Shown here: positions 41,833 through 50,378 of the stretch, in pieces | Layout of the letters: each line of letters opens with the position of its first letter | How positions within the stretch are numbered: position 1 is the stretch's first letter | Source of the DNA: Gammaproteobacteria bacterium | GTDB taxonomy: Bacteria > Pseudomonadota > Gammaproteobacteria > Steroidobacterales > Steroidobacteraceae | Assembly (NCBI GenBank): GCA_947455595.1 | Contig: CANGOP010000006.1 | Span: 1-64,000 of the forward strand | Direction of reading: 5' to 3' | Length of the DNA: 64,000 nucleotides | Position numbers and translations under genes: made by a program | The notes under the pieces: generated by a model | What the model was told of the DNA's origin: nothing | The model's input: the letters and a program-made list of their open reading frames with translations, nothing else | Database searches by the model: none

Positions 41833-43401
41833 TCAGACGTTCGAGTCTGGGAAAGAGCCCTTGCGCTTGGCGATGTATTCCAACAGCGCCTCGTCGGTGG
41901 CTGGGTCGAGAGCCGGTGCCTCGTATTCAGCCAACTGACGCTTCCAATTCGCATTCGCGCGGACGGCCATATCGGATGAACCTTCCGCTTCCCACTGCTC
42001 GAAACTGTTGTTATCCGTGAGCGCTGAGCGGTAGAACGCCGTCTCGAAATTAGCCTGCGTATGTGCGCAGCCTAAGAAGTGCTTGCCGGGGCCCACTTCA
42101 CGGATCGCCTCCATGGCCTGACCGTTCTCGGTCATGTCCACGCCCTGCAGGAAGGTCTGCATCATGCCGGCCTGATCGGCGTCCATGACGAACTTTTCGT
42201 AGCCCATCGATAGACCACCTTCGAGCCAGCCCGCCGTGTGCAGCACGAAGTTCACGCCCGCAAGGCAGGTGGGCAGCAAGGTATTGGCCGATTCGTAGGC
42301 CGCTTGCGCATCCGGAATTTTTGACCCGCACAATCCACCACCTGAGCGGAAGGGCACGCCGAGGCGTCGCGCGAGCGCGGCCATGACGTACAGCACGAGT
42401 GCCGGTTCCGGCGTGCCGAACGTCGGAGCGCCGGACTGCATCGATACCGACGATGCGAAGCTGCCGAAAATCACCGGTGCGCCGGGGCTAACCAACTGCG
42501 CAAACGCCATACCCGCCAGGGACTCGGCCAGCGTCTGCGCTGCCGTTCCGGCAACCGTCACCGGCGACATCGCCCCCGCGAGAATGAACGGTGTGACGAT
42601 CGTGGCCTGGTTGGCACGTGCATAGACCTTCAACGCGCCGAGCATCGTCGCATCGAACGTCATCGGAGAGTTGGCGTTGATCAGGCTGACCAGCACCGTC
42701 TTGTTACGACCCGTCGCCGGATCGATAAAGTCGTCGCCGAACGCGATCTTAGCCATCTCGACCGTATCTTCGGCTCGCTCAGGCGCGGTGACCGAGCCCA
42801 TGAACGGCTTGTCACTGTATTTGATGTGACTGTAGATCATATCGAAATGGCGCTTATTCACCGGCAAGTCGACCGGTTCACAAATGGTGCCGCCCGAGTG
42901 ATGCAGGGCTGGTGCCATGTACGCCAATTTCACGAAATTACGGAAGTCTTCGATCGTCGCGTAGCGGCGGCCATCATCCAAGTTACGAATGAATGGAGAG
43001 CCGTACGCGGGGGCGAATACGGTGTTGCGACCGCCGATTTGTACCGACCGCGCAGCGTTACGCGCATGCTGTGTGAACTCTCGCGGCGCGTGCTTCTGGA
43101 CGATTTCGCGACACATGCCGCGTGGGAAGCGGACGCGTTCGCCATCGACGGACGCACCAGCAGCCTTCCAGATTTCGAGGGCCTCGGGATCATCGCGGAA
43201 ATCGATGCCGATTTCTTCCAAGATGGTGTCGGCGTTGCGCTCAATGATCGCCAGACTTTCCTCGGACAGAACCTCGAAATAGGGTATCTGACGCGTGATG
43301 TACGGGATGGTTACCGCTGAACGGGCTGCCCGTGCTGCGCGCTTAGCCTCACGGCCACCACCGCGGCTGCGCCGCCCCGCTGCTACCTGTTGCTCGTCCA
43401 T
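41833..43401 (-). CDS. MttB-family (trimethylamine methyltransferase-like) protein 3, non-pyrrolysine
   Basis: 522 residues, no in-frame amber. Arg-rich N-terminus (residues 9-28, GRRSRGGGREAKRAARAARS), then the MttB barrel: ADTILEEIGIDFRDDPEALE, the GGTICEPVDLPVNKRHFDMI segment, AMSPVTVAGTAAQTLAESLA and HTAGWLEGGLSMGYEKFVMD. It resembles MttB 1 more than MttB 2. It is close to choV and betIBA, which import and make glycine betaine, so this paralogue is the best guess for betaine methyltransferase. It is followed convergently by the PhyH gene. Confidence 0.9.
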   Translation of the reverse strand: MDEQQVAAGRRSRGGGREAKRAARAARSAVTIPYITRQIPYFEVLSEESLAIIERNADTILEEIGIDFRDDPEALEIWKAAGASVDGERVRFPRGMCREIVQKHAPREFTQHARNAARSVQIGGRNTVFAPAYGSPFIRNLDDGRRYATIEDFRNFVKLAYMAPALHHSGGTICEPVDLPVNKRHFDMIYSHIKYSDKPFMGSVTAPERAEDTVEMAKIAFGDDFIDPATGRNKTVLVSLINANSPMTFDATMLGALKVYARANQATIVTPFILAGAMSPVTVAGTAAQTLAESLAGMAFAQLVSPGAPVIFGSFASSVSMQSGAPTFGTPEPALVLYVMAALARRLGVPFRSGGGLCGSKIPDAQAAYESANTLLPTCLAGVNFVLHTAGWLEGGLSMGYEKFVMDADQAGMMQTFLQGVDMTENGQAMEAIREVGPGKHFLGCAHTQANFETAFYRSALTDNNSFEQWEAEGSSDMAVRANANWKRQLAEYEAPALDPATDEALLEYIAKRKGSFPDSNV

Positions 43402-43461
43402 GGTTTCGTCGCTCCGGTCAGTTCAGGCGGGCAGTATCGCACCCTGCCACCGACCGGCTGA

Positions 43462-44634
43462 TCAGTTTGCGTCACTGGCTTGTTTGACCGCGCCATGGCC
43501 GCTGGCTAAGGCGCGGACGACGTCATCCGGGGTGCAAATGCCGACAATGCGATGGCCATCGAGCAGCAAGACCGGATGTCCACTGGACTGCTGCAAAGCG
43601 ATCAGCGTGCGCAGGGGGGTGTCGATCGGCGCGCAGGGCAGTTCAACCGGCCCGTCGTCGTTGCTCACGGCCAGTTCGCCGCAGGCACCCCAAACCCCCT
43701 GATAGCGCCCAGCAAGGCGGTAGGGCCCGGCGATGCCGTCCGGTGCCGCCACCGGCGTCATAACCATGTGGCCGCGCAAGACGGTCAACGGGTTCATGTG
43801 GCGAACAAATTCCGTGACATATGTGCCCTGTGGGCGCAGCACGATGTCTTCTGGGGTGCCGGTTTGCACGATGCGCCCGCCGTCTAAAACGGAGATTCGA
43901 TCGCCGATTCGCAGCGCCTCGTCAAGATCATGCGTGACGAACAGGATCGTTTTGCGCAGCGTCCGCTGGAGTGCGACGAGTTCATCCTGAAGCTTGGTGC
44001 GGATCAAGGGATCCAATGCGGAAAACGGTTCGTCCATGAGCAGGATGTCGGCATCGGTTGCGAAAGCGCGCGCTAAACCCACGCGCTGCTGCATCCCCCC
44101 GGATAATTCGCTGACATCGTGCTCCGCCCACTGAGTCAGGCCGACCAATTCGAGCTTTTCGTCCACCCGCTGACGGCGTTGATCGGCCGATTCCCCGCGC
44201 AACTCAAGCCCAAGGCCCACGTTGTCCCGCACGGTTCGCCACGGCAGTAGGCCGAATTGCTGAAACATCATGGCTACGCCGCCACGACGAATTTCCCGCA
44301 GGGTCGTCATATCGCAGCGGGCGACGTTGACCTTTTCGCCTCGATGCGACACCCAAACATCCCCTCGGGTCACGGGATTTAGGCCATTGGCTGCGCGCAG
44401 CAGGGTAGATTTTCCCGACCCGGATAAACCCATTAGCACGGAAATGTCGCCCGTCCGGACGGTGAGGTTGGCGCCGGCGACGCCAACCACCACGCCCGTC
44501 GACTTTAAGATGTCGGCGCGTGAATGACCGACATCTAACTGCTGCGTGGCTTCAAGCAAGCGCGCGCGCGATGCGCGCCCCGACTCGCGGGTGAATAAGA
44601 TATCAACGTCTTTAAATTCCAACGCAGTCGTCAC
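43462..44634 (-). CDS. choline/glycine betaine ABC transporter ATP-binding protein (ChoV/ProV-like), without its permease
   Basis: 390 residues. ABC domain with Walker A GLSGSGKS, signature ELSGGMQQRVGLARA, Walker B ILLMDEPFSALD and FVTHDLDEALRIGD; C-terminal CBS-like part (VLLLDGHRIVGICTPDDVV). The N-terminal 50-residue extension before Walker A (SRADILKSTG) is typical of ChoV. In Rhizobium-type choXWV operons the binding protein and permease genes come first; neither is present here, and the next gene downstream is MttB 3. It may pair with permeases elsewhere. Divergent from betI with a shared operator-like repeat, so probably choline-induced. Confidence 0.9.
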   Translation of the reverse strand: MTTALEFKDVDILFTRESGRASRARLLEATQQLDVGHSRADILKSTGVVVGVAGANLTVRTGDISVLMGLSGSGKSTLLRAANGLNPVTRGDVWVSHRGEKVNVARCDMTTLREIRRGGVAMMFQQFGLLPWRTVRDNVGLGLELRGESADQRRQRVDEKLELVGLTQWAEHDVSELSGGMQQRVGLARAFATDADILLMDEPFSALDPLIRTKLQDELVALQRTLRKTILFVTHDLDEALRIGDRISVLDGGRIVQTGTPEDIVLRPQGTYVTEFVRHMNPLTVLRGHMVMTPVAAPDGIAGPYRLAGRYQGVWGACGELAVSNDDGPVELPCAPIDTPLRTLIALQQSSGHPVLLLDGHRIVGICTPDDVVRALASGHGAVKQASDAN

Positions 44635-44715
44635 GGGTGAGTTCCAGTTCGCTTGAGCATGTGAGGGGTCTGGCTATTGACCCCAAGCCTAACCAATCGG
44701 CATTATCGCGCGTCT

Positions 44716-44735
44716 CATTGAATAAACGTTCAATG
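44716..44735. promoter_or_regulatory. BetI-like operator between choV and betI
   Basis: CATTGAA-N6-TTCAATG, a perfect 7-bp inverted repeat, resembles known BetI boxes around an ATTGAACGTTCAAT core. Fifty-four bp before betI and 82 bp before choV. A second inverted repeat, AGCGAA-AAA-TTCGCT, lies at 44748-44762. Confidence 0.7.
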
Positions 44736-44769
44736 CGTCCTCTGTCAAGCGAAAAATTCGCTCAAATAT

Positions 44770-45456
44770 ATGATTACATTAGAAAAAACGCCGTCTATTG
44801 GTGATCAAAAGCGGCGCCTTTGTCCACCCGTAGGGCGTCCGCCGCGGCGCCCTTATGTGACCAGCCTGCATCGTGGCGATGATGCGCGTCGCCAGCAACT
44901 GATCGAGGTCGCGATCGACTGCTTGGCGGATGGCGGGTTGGCGGGAGGAACCCTGGCGCAGATAGCCGGTCGCGCGGGTGTATCGGTCGGACTGATCGCA
45001 CATTACTTCGGCGACAAGGATGGCCTCCTGGAGGCTGCCTTTCGCACGCTCACCCGACGAGTGCATGCCGCGGTGTGCGAGCAGACGACTCAAGCGAGAG
45101 ATCCGCGGGCGCGTGTCCTCGCGATCGTGAATGCTCACCTCGCGCCTGAGGAATTCAACCCACGGACCGCGAACGCGTGGCTAGCTTGTTGGGGTGGCGT
45201 CTTACACGTTCCTTGTCTGCGACGCGTGCAGCGCGCCTATCAGCGCCGCATGCTCTCGAATTTGCGGTACCGGTTGAGTCAGTGTCTCCCAACGGCACAG
45301 GCCTACTCGGCGGCAGCCATGATCGCGGCGATGATCGATGGCATCTGGTTGCGCGCCGCGCTGTCGAATTGGCAGGAGGCGGACAGCGAGGCGGCACGCG
45401 CTTTGTTAAGCGAGTTTATTGACGGACGCCTCCAGGGCGCTCCGACATCACATTGA
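44770..45456 (+). CDS. betI: TetR-family choline-responsive repressor BetI
   Basis: 228 residues. N-terminal HTH (TLAQIAGRAGVSVGLIAHYF) and the BetI-specific ligand domain with FNPRTANAWLACWGG and MIAAMIDGIWLRAALS. Represses the bet genes until choline is present. Followed by betB 16 nt later and then betA, the usual betIBA order. The N-terminus is about 30 residues longer than E. coli BetI, so a downstream start is possible (GTG or TTG), but an ATG at 44770 is the first available. Confidence 0.92.
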   Translation: MITLEKTPSIGDQKRRLCPPVGRPPRRPYVTSLHRGDDARRQQLIEVAIDCLADGGLAGGTLAQIAGRAGVSVGLIAHYFGDKDGLLEAAFRTLTRRVHAAVCEQTTQARDPRARVLAIVNAHLAPEEFNPRTANAWLACWGGVLHVPCLRRVQRAYQRRMLSNLRYRLSQCLPTAQAYSAAAMIAAMIDGIWLRAALSNWQEADSEAARALLSEFIDGRLQGAPTSH

Positions 45457-45472
45457 AAGAAGGTAACGACTC

Positions 45473-46879
45473 TTGAATACCATCCGCACGATCAATCCCG
45501 CGACTGGCGAACTCTTGGCCGAGCTGCCCGTCGACGGGCCTGAGCAAGTGAATGCCGCGGTCCAGAAGGCCGCCGAAGGTCAACGCGTGTGGGCGCGCAT
45601 GACCGGCACCGAGCGCGGACGCATTCTGCGACGCACCGCCGATATTTTGCGTGCTCGCAATGCTGAATTGGCCGTACTGGAATGCCAGGACACCGGTAAG
45701 CCGATTCAGGAAACGAGCGCCGTCGATGTCTTGTCCGGCGCGGATTGCTTGGAGTACTACGCCGGTGTAGCGGCCACGATCGCGGGCGAACATATCGACC
45801 TCGGTCCGAGTGCGTTCGGCTACACCCGACGCGAGCCGCTCGGCGTGGTCGCCGGCATCGGCGCTTGGAACTACCCGATACAGATCGCCTGCTGGAAATC
45901 GGCGCCTGCCCTCGCATGCGGAAACGCGATGATTTTCAAGCCGGCGGAATTGACACCGCTCACGGCGATCGAACTGCAGAAGGCGTATCGCGAAGCGGGG
46001 TTGCCCGAGGGCGTCTTCCAGGTCGTGCAGGGTTACGCGGATACCGGTCGCTTGCTCAGTCGCCATCCGTCGATCCGCAAGATTTCGCTGACGGGCGAAG
46101 TGGGAACCGGGAAGGCCGTGATGTCGGATGCCGCGGCAACACTGAAATATGTGACCTTGGAATTGGGCGGTAAGTCCCCGTTGATCGTGTTTGATGACGC
46201 GAAGCTTGATAACGCGGTTGGCGCAGCACTCCTGGCGAATTTTTATTCGGCCGGCGAAGTTTGCTCGAATGGGACGCGTGTGTTCGTGCATAAAAGCGTG
46301 CGCGCAGCTTTCCTGGATAAGCTCCAGACCCGCGTGGCGGCCATGAAGATCGGTAACCCGATCGATCCGGCGACTCAGGTCGGCGCACTCATTTCCGAGG
46401 CGCATATGAATAAAGTGCTGGGTTACATTGAGCGCGGCAAAGCCGAGGGTGCGCAGTTGCTGTGCGGTGGACAGCGCTATGTCGCGAACGGCTGTGAGCG
46501 GGGTTTCTTCGTGGAGCCTACGGTATTCGACGGGTGCACCGATGACATGGCCATCGTTCGCGAAGAAATCTTCGGGCCGGTGATGAGCGTTCTCGAGTTC
46601 TCCGATGAGGACGAAGTCGTCGCACGGGCCAATGCCACGGAATTCGGCCTGTCGGCCGCTGTCTTCACGAATGATCTGACACGCGGACACCGTGTGATCG
46701 CTAACTTAGAAGCCGGCACCTGTTGGATCAATCACTACAACATCACTCCGATTGAGTTGCCGTTTGGTGGCCACAAGCGATCGGGACTTGGGCGCGAAAA
46801 TGGTCGCGCGGCGATCGAGCATTACACGCAACTCAAGAGCGTCTACGTCGCGATGGGCGATGTCGATGCGCCGTACTGA
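45473..46879 (+). CDS. betB: betaine aldehyde dehydrogenase
   Basis: 468 residues. ALDH fold with [20 protein letters not shown] (catalytic Glu) and [12 protein letters not shown] (catalytic Cys), plus [10 protein letters not shown] and the C-terminal [16 protein letters not shown]. Oxidises betaine aldehyde to glycine betaine with NAD(P)+. The start is a TTG after AGAAGG with 8-nt spacing. Shorter than E. coli BetB (490) mainly at the N-terminus. Confidence 0.93.
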   Translation: MNTIRTINPATGELLAELPVDGPEQVNAAVQKAAEGQRVWARMTGTERGRILRRTADILRARNAELAVLECQDTGKPIQETSAVDVLSGADCLEYYAGVAATIAGEHIDLGPSAFGYTRREPLGVVAGIGAWNYPIQIACWKSAPALACGNAMIFKPAELTPLTAIELQKAYREAGLPEGVFQVVQGYADTGRLLSRHPSIRKISLTGEVGTGKAVMSDAAATLKYVTLELGGKSPLIVFDDAKLDNAVGAALLANFYSAGEVCSNGTRVFVHKSVRAAFLDKLQTRVAAMKIGNPIDPATQVGALISEAHMNKVLGYIERGKAEGAQLLCGGQRYVANGCERGFFVEPTVFDGCTDDMAIVREEIFGPVMSVLEFSDEDEVVARANATEFGLSAAVFTNDLTRGHRVIANLEAGTCWINHYNITPIELPFGGHKRSGLGRENGRAAIEHYTQLKSVYVAMGDVDAPY

Positions 46880-46889
46880 GGATAGATCC

Positions 46890-48551
46890 ATGAGTCAGCA
46901 GCAATTCGATTACATCATCTGCGGCGCGGGATCGGCCGGCTGTGTTCTGGCCAACCGACTGTCTGCGGATAGTTGCAATCGCGTTCTCTTGTTGGAGTTC
47001 GGTGGCTCCGATCGGTCGATCTTCATCCAGATGCCAACGGCCTTGGCGATCCCGATGAATATGGAACGATTCAACTGGTACTACGGCACCGAGCCTGAGC
47101 CCGGTCTGGGTGGTCGACGCATGCATACCCCGCGCGGCAAGGTCCTCGGTGGATCGTCGTCCATCAACGGCCTCGTCTACATTCGTGGCAATGCGCAGGA
47201 TTTCGATACGTGGGAGTCCCTCGGTGCTCGCGGATGGAGCTACGCGCAAGTTTTGCCCTATTTCCGTCGGGCCGAGACTCGCAATGAAGGCGGTGATCGA
47301 TATCGCGGCGATGCAGGCCCTTTGGGCACCCGGTATGGCACTACCGAAAACCCGCTGCATGCGGCATGGTTGCAGGCGGCGACGGATGCGGGATACTCGC
47401 GCACAGATGACGTGAACGGTTATCGTCAGGAAGGCTTCGGTCGAATGGATATGACGGTGGATAAGGGCGTGCGCGCGAGCGCGGCCAATGCTTATCTAAA
47501 GCCGATCAAGAACCGAAAGAATCTACAAGTCTTAACCAAGGCTCGCGTATTGAAGGTGCTGTTTGAGGGCCGAAGGGCCGTCGGAGTTCGCTATGAGTTG
47601 GGTGGCGTCGTTCACGACGTCAAAGCTAACAAAGAAGTCATTTTGTCGGCCGGCTCCATCGCCTCACCGCAGTTGCTAAAGCTCTCAGGCATTGGTCCTG
47701 GCGCAGAACTGCAGCAGCATGGCATTCCGGTGGTGAAGGATCTGCCCGGCGTCGGTGAGAATCTGCAAGACCACTTGGAGTTCTACTTCCAAATGGCCTG
47801 CACGCAGCCGATCACGCTGTATTCCGCTATGAACCCGATCGCTAAGGCGCTGATCGGCATGCGGTGGACCTTGTTCAAGAGCGGGCTCGGTGCCACTAAC
47901 CACTTCGAGACCTGTGGGTTTATCCGCAGTCGAGCGGGTATCCGATATCCTGATATTCAGTACCACTTCCTGCCGATGGCGGTGAGCTACGACGGATCGT
48001 CGCTGGCGAAAGAACACGGTTTTCAGGCTCATGTCGGCCCGATGCGATCCAAGAGTCGTGGCTGGGTGCGGCTGGCGTCCGCGGATGCGCGCGACAAGCC
48101 GCGTATCTTGTTCAACTACCTGTCACATCCGGACGATCGCGAAGAAATGCGGGCGTGTGTTCGTCTCACGCGCGAACTGTTTGCGCAGCCGGCCTTTAAG
48201 CCATTTGCAGGTCGGGAAATTGCGCCGGGCGCCGATGTCACCACTGACGAGGCGATCGACGAATTCATTCGGCAGAAGGTCGAGAGTGCCTATCACCCGT
48301 CGTGCTCCTGCAAGATGGGCAGCGAGTCGGATCCAATGACCGTCGTGGATCCGGAGACCCGCGTGATCGGCGTCGATGGTTTGCGAGTCGTGGACTCGTC
48401 CATCATGCCGCAGATCACCAATGGCAACCTGAATGCACCGACGATCATGATTGCCGAAAAAGCGGCAGACCATATCCTCGGTCGACCGCTCTTGCCTGCG
48501 TCCGACGCCCCGTATTACGTGGCGCCGAACTGGCAGACGTCTCAGCGTTAA
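46890..48551 (+). CDS. betA: choline dehydrogenase
   Basis: 553 residues, GMC oxidoreductase. FAD loop YIICGAGSAGCVLANRLS, GMC signature TPRGKVLGGSSSINGLVYIR, active-site His in ESAYHPSCSCKMGSESD and the second His/Asn region MPQITNGNLNAPTIMIAEKA. Membrane-associated enzyme oxidising choline to betaine aldehyde, passing electrons to the respiratory chain. ATG 46890 follows GAGGATAG; starts 10 nt after betB. Confidence 0.94.
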   Translation: MSQQQFDYIICGAGSAGCVLANRLSADSCNRVLLLEFGGSDRSIFIQMPTALAIPMNMERFNWYYGTEPEPGLGGRRMHTPRGKVLGGSSSINGLVYIRGNAQDFDTWESLGARGWSYAQVLPYFRRAETRNEGGDRYRGDAGPLGTRYGTTENPLHAAWLQAATDAGYSRTDDVNGYRQEGFGRMDMTVDKGVRASAANAYLKPIKNRKNLQVLTKARVLKVLFEGRRAVGVRYELGGVVHDVKANKEVILSAGSIASPQLLKLSGIGPGAELQQHGIPVVKDLPGVGENLQDHLEFYFQMACTQPITLYSAMNPIAKALIGMRWTLFKSGLGATNHFETCGFIRSRAGIRYPDIQYHFLPMAVSYDGSSLAKEHGFQAHVGPMRSKSRGWVRLASADARDKPRILFNYLSHPDDREEMRACVRLTRELFAQPAFKPFAGREIAPGADVTTDEAIDEFIRQKVESAYHPSCSCKMGSESDPMTVVDPETRVIGVDGLRVVDSSIMPQITNGNLNAPTIMIAEKAADHILGRPLLPASDAPYYVAPNWQTSQR

Positions 48552-48554
48552 GGA

Positions 48555-49964
48555 TTACGCCTCGTCGTCCAGACCGGCGTCCGCCAGTGCCGCGCGTCGT
48601 GCTTCGTCCTCGAAGTCGACGCCGCGGCAGGCGATGAGATAGACGATGGTCGCGACCGGCAGTCCGATCAACATCGAGATGTCAGCGCCGCCCAGTGCTT
48701 CGGCAATCGGGCCGCGGTAGAGACCGGTGCTGAAGAACGGGATCATGGAAATGAAGCCCACGAAGTAAGCCGTCAAGCCGCGCCAATTCCAACGGCCATA
48801 CATGCCTTTCGGATTGAAGATTTCGCGAACCGAATAGTGCCCCTTGCGGACGACGTAGAAGTCCACCAGGTTGACTGCCGTCCACGGAGTGAAAAGGTAT
48901 AAGAGAATTGCCAGAAATTCGCCGAATTCGTGGGCGAAATCCTTGGAGGCGCTGAATGCGATCGCGGTGGAAACACCGAACCCGAGGGCCAAGGTGATGA
49001 GGCGCTTACCGACCGAGGACTTAATCGGCTTGAGCGAGTCGGCCACACTCAAAAGGGTGAGAGATGCGCCGTAATAATTCAGCGTGGTGATGGTCACCAG
49101 TCCAAGCAGCGTAACGATCAGGAGTGGCGCGCCGGATCCGGGTAGCATCGCGTTGGCGGCGTGCAGGAGAGCGGGTGCCAAGTCTTCTTTCGGGAACATG
49201 GCGGCAGCTACGGTGCCGACCAGAGTCGTCCAGACCCCGCCGATGAAGGCCCCCACGTAGGTCCAAAAGAACGCGGATCCCACACTGACTTCTTTGGGGA
49301 GATAGCGGGAATAGTCGGATACGTAGATCGACCAAGAGAGTTGATAGGCTGCCGTTGCAAAGAGTTGCACGAGGAAAGGAATCATCGTGAATCGATGGAA
49401 GTCCAATTGCTCCGGCGCAAAATGAGCCTTACCCAGCGCAAATGTCATGACCAATAGCGCTGCCAACAGAATGACCGCGAGGATTCGCTGCGCCGCATGA
49501 ATCCAGTCGTATCCCACGACCGCCAAAGCAGTTGCCAACAAGCCAATGCCCGCAATAGAGACCTTGGGGTGTGTGCCGTACAAGGTGGTGAGCGTATCGG
49601 CGGCCAGCACCTGATTGAACGCGTTGTACCCTAAGTAGGTAACGAGGGCGACGCCCCACACGAGTAACGCGCCGACGTACCCGAATTGCGGCCGCGATTG
49701 GATCATCTGCGGCAGGCCGAGTTGCGGCCCCTGTGTGGAATGGAAGGCCATGAAGAACGTGCCAAGTGCGATGCCGAGCACGACGGCGATCGTCATCCAG
49801 ACCAGATTACCGCCAAGCGCAATACCGACGAAGCCCGTTGCGATCGTCGCCAGATGCGCGTCGCCCATGAACCAGACTGGCCACAGGTGCCAGACCTTGC
49901 CATGGCGTTCCCGTCGCGGGACGTAATCAATAGAACGGACTTCAATCAACGGACGCTTAGCCAC
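48555..49964 (-). CDS. NCS1-family permease (cytosine/purine/hydantoin-type)
   Basis: 469 residues with about 12 hydrophobic segments. NCS1 features: WFMGDAHLATIATGFVGIAL in helix 1, SIYVSDYSRYLPKE in the middle and FTPWTAVNLVDFYVVRKGHY late. Family members import cytosine, allantoin, hydantoins, uracil or similar compounds with Na+ or H+; the substrate cannot be assigned. It converges on betA with only 3 nt between stops and is divergent from the glycine riboswitch. A role in importing a methylated nitrogen compound is possible from context only. Confidence 0.85.
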   Translation of the reverse strand: MAKRPLIEVRSIDYVPRRERHGKVWHLWPVWFMGDAHLATIATGFVGIALGGNLVWMTIAVVLGIALGTFFMAFHSTQGPQLGLPQMIQSRPQFGYVGALLVWGVALVTYLGYNAFNQVLAADTLTTLYGTHPKVSIAGIGLLATALAVVGYDWIHAAQRILAVILLAALLVMTFALGKAHFAPEQLDFHRFTMIPFLVQLFATAAYQLSWSIYVSDYSRYLPKEVSVGSAFFWTYVGAFIGGVWTTLVGTVAAAMFPKEDLAPALLHAANAMLPGSGAPLLIVTLLGLVTITTLNYYGASLTLLSVADSLKPIKSSVGKRLITLALGFGVSTAIAFSASKDFAHEFGEFLAILLYLFTPWTAVNLVDFYVVRKGHYSVREIFNPKGMYGRWNWRGLTAYFVGFISMIPFFSTGLYRGPIAEALGGADISMLIGLPVATIVYLIACRGVDFEDEARRAALADAGLDDEA

Positions 49965-50070
49965 AGGCTCCCCCTCATGCGGTCTTATAACCCCACAGAA
50001 TACACGGCCTAGGCGCGAATCGGGCCGTACGCGTCGTGAAGTCTCGCGGTAATTACCTATGGCCGCCGGG

Positions 50071-50100
50071 TTGAGGCTTGTTGTCCGTCAGGCCTATGAT
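50071..50100 (+). promoter_or_regulatory. sigma-70-type promoter before the glycine riboswitch
   Basis: TTGAGG (50071-50076) and TATGAT (50095-50100) are separated by 18 bp. Predicted transcription start is about 50107, just before the first aptamer. Confidence 0.55.
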
Positions 50101-50115
50101 CAGTTATTCGCGATA

Positions 50116-50310
50116 AGAACTGTCCGGAGAGACCGCGGAGCTGGGCAACTAGCCACTGCGGCGCCGAAGGCGCAACCCGCCCGGAAACGCTCAGGCACCA
50201 CAACGGCAAGTTCTCGCGGACTCTGGAGAGCGATCCTGGAAACGGGATCCACCGAAGGGGTGCGGCGCCTCGGGCGCCCGATCTCTCAGGTCAAAAGGAC
50301 AGAGGGGCGA
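50116..50310 (+). ncRNA. tandem glycine riboswitch upstream of gcvTHPP
   Basis: Two successive glycine aptamers. Aptamer 1 (about 50116-50214) is closed by AGAACT/AGTTCT and contains the conserved GGAGAG, GCCGAAGG and AAACGCTCAGGCA blocks. Aptamer 2 (about 50220-50306) contains TCTGGAGAG, ACCGAAGGGG, ATCTCTCAGGTCAAAAGGAC and AGAGGGG. They are joined by a short linker, as in cooperative glycine riboswitches. Glycine binding should switch on the downstream glycine cleavage genes, so that glycine made by betaine demethylation is oxidised. Confidence 0.95.
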
Positions 50311-50372
50311 CAGGCGACGGCCTGTCGCCGTCATTTGGTGGCGACGGTCGTCCGATGTGAGTTCATCGGAGG
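50306..50372 (+). promoter_or_regulatory. riboswitch expression platform: competing hairpins and a masked gcvT ribosome site
   Basis: Stem A: GGCGACAGGC (50306-50315) with GCCTGTCGCC (50320-50329). Alternative stem B: GTCGCC (50324-50329) with GGCGAC (50340-50345). Stem C: TCCGATG (50351-50357) with CATCGGA (50364-50370) covers part of the GGAGG (50368-50372) that serves gcvT. No T-tract is present, so control of translation initiation is more likely than termination. Confidence 0.6.
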
Positions 50373-50378
50373 CACGAT

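Noticed and set aside
6724-43401. Pyrrolysine-containing MttB
   Set aside because: All three MttB homologues read through without an in-frame TAG, and no pylBCDS or tRNA-Pyl is in the window.
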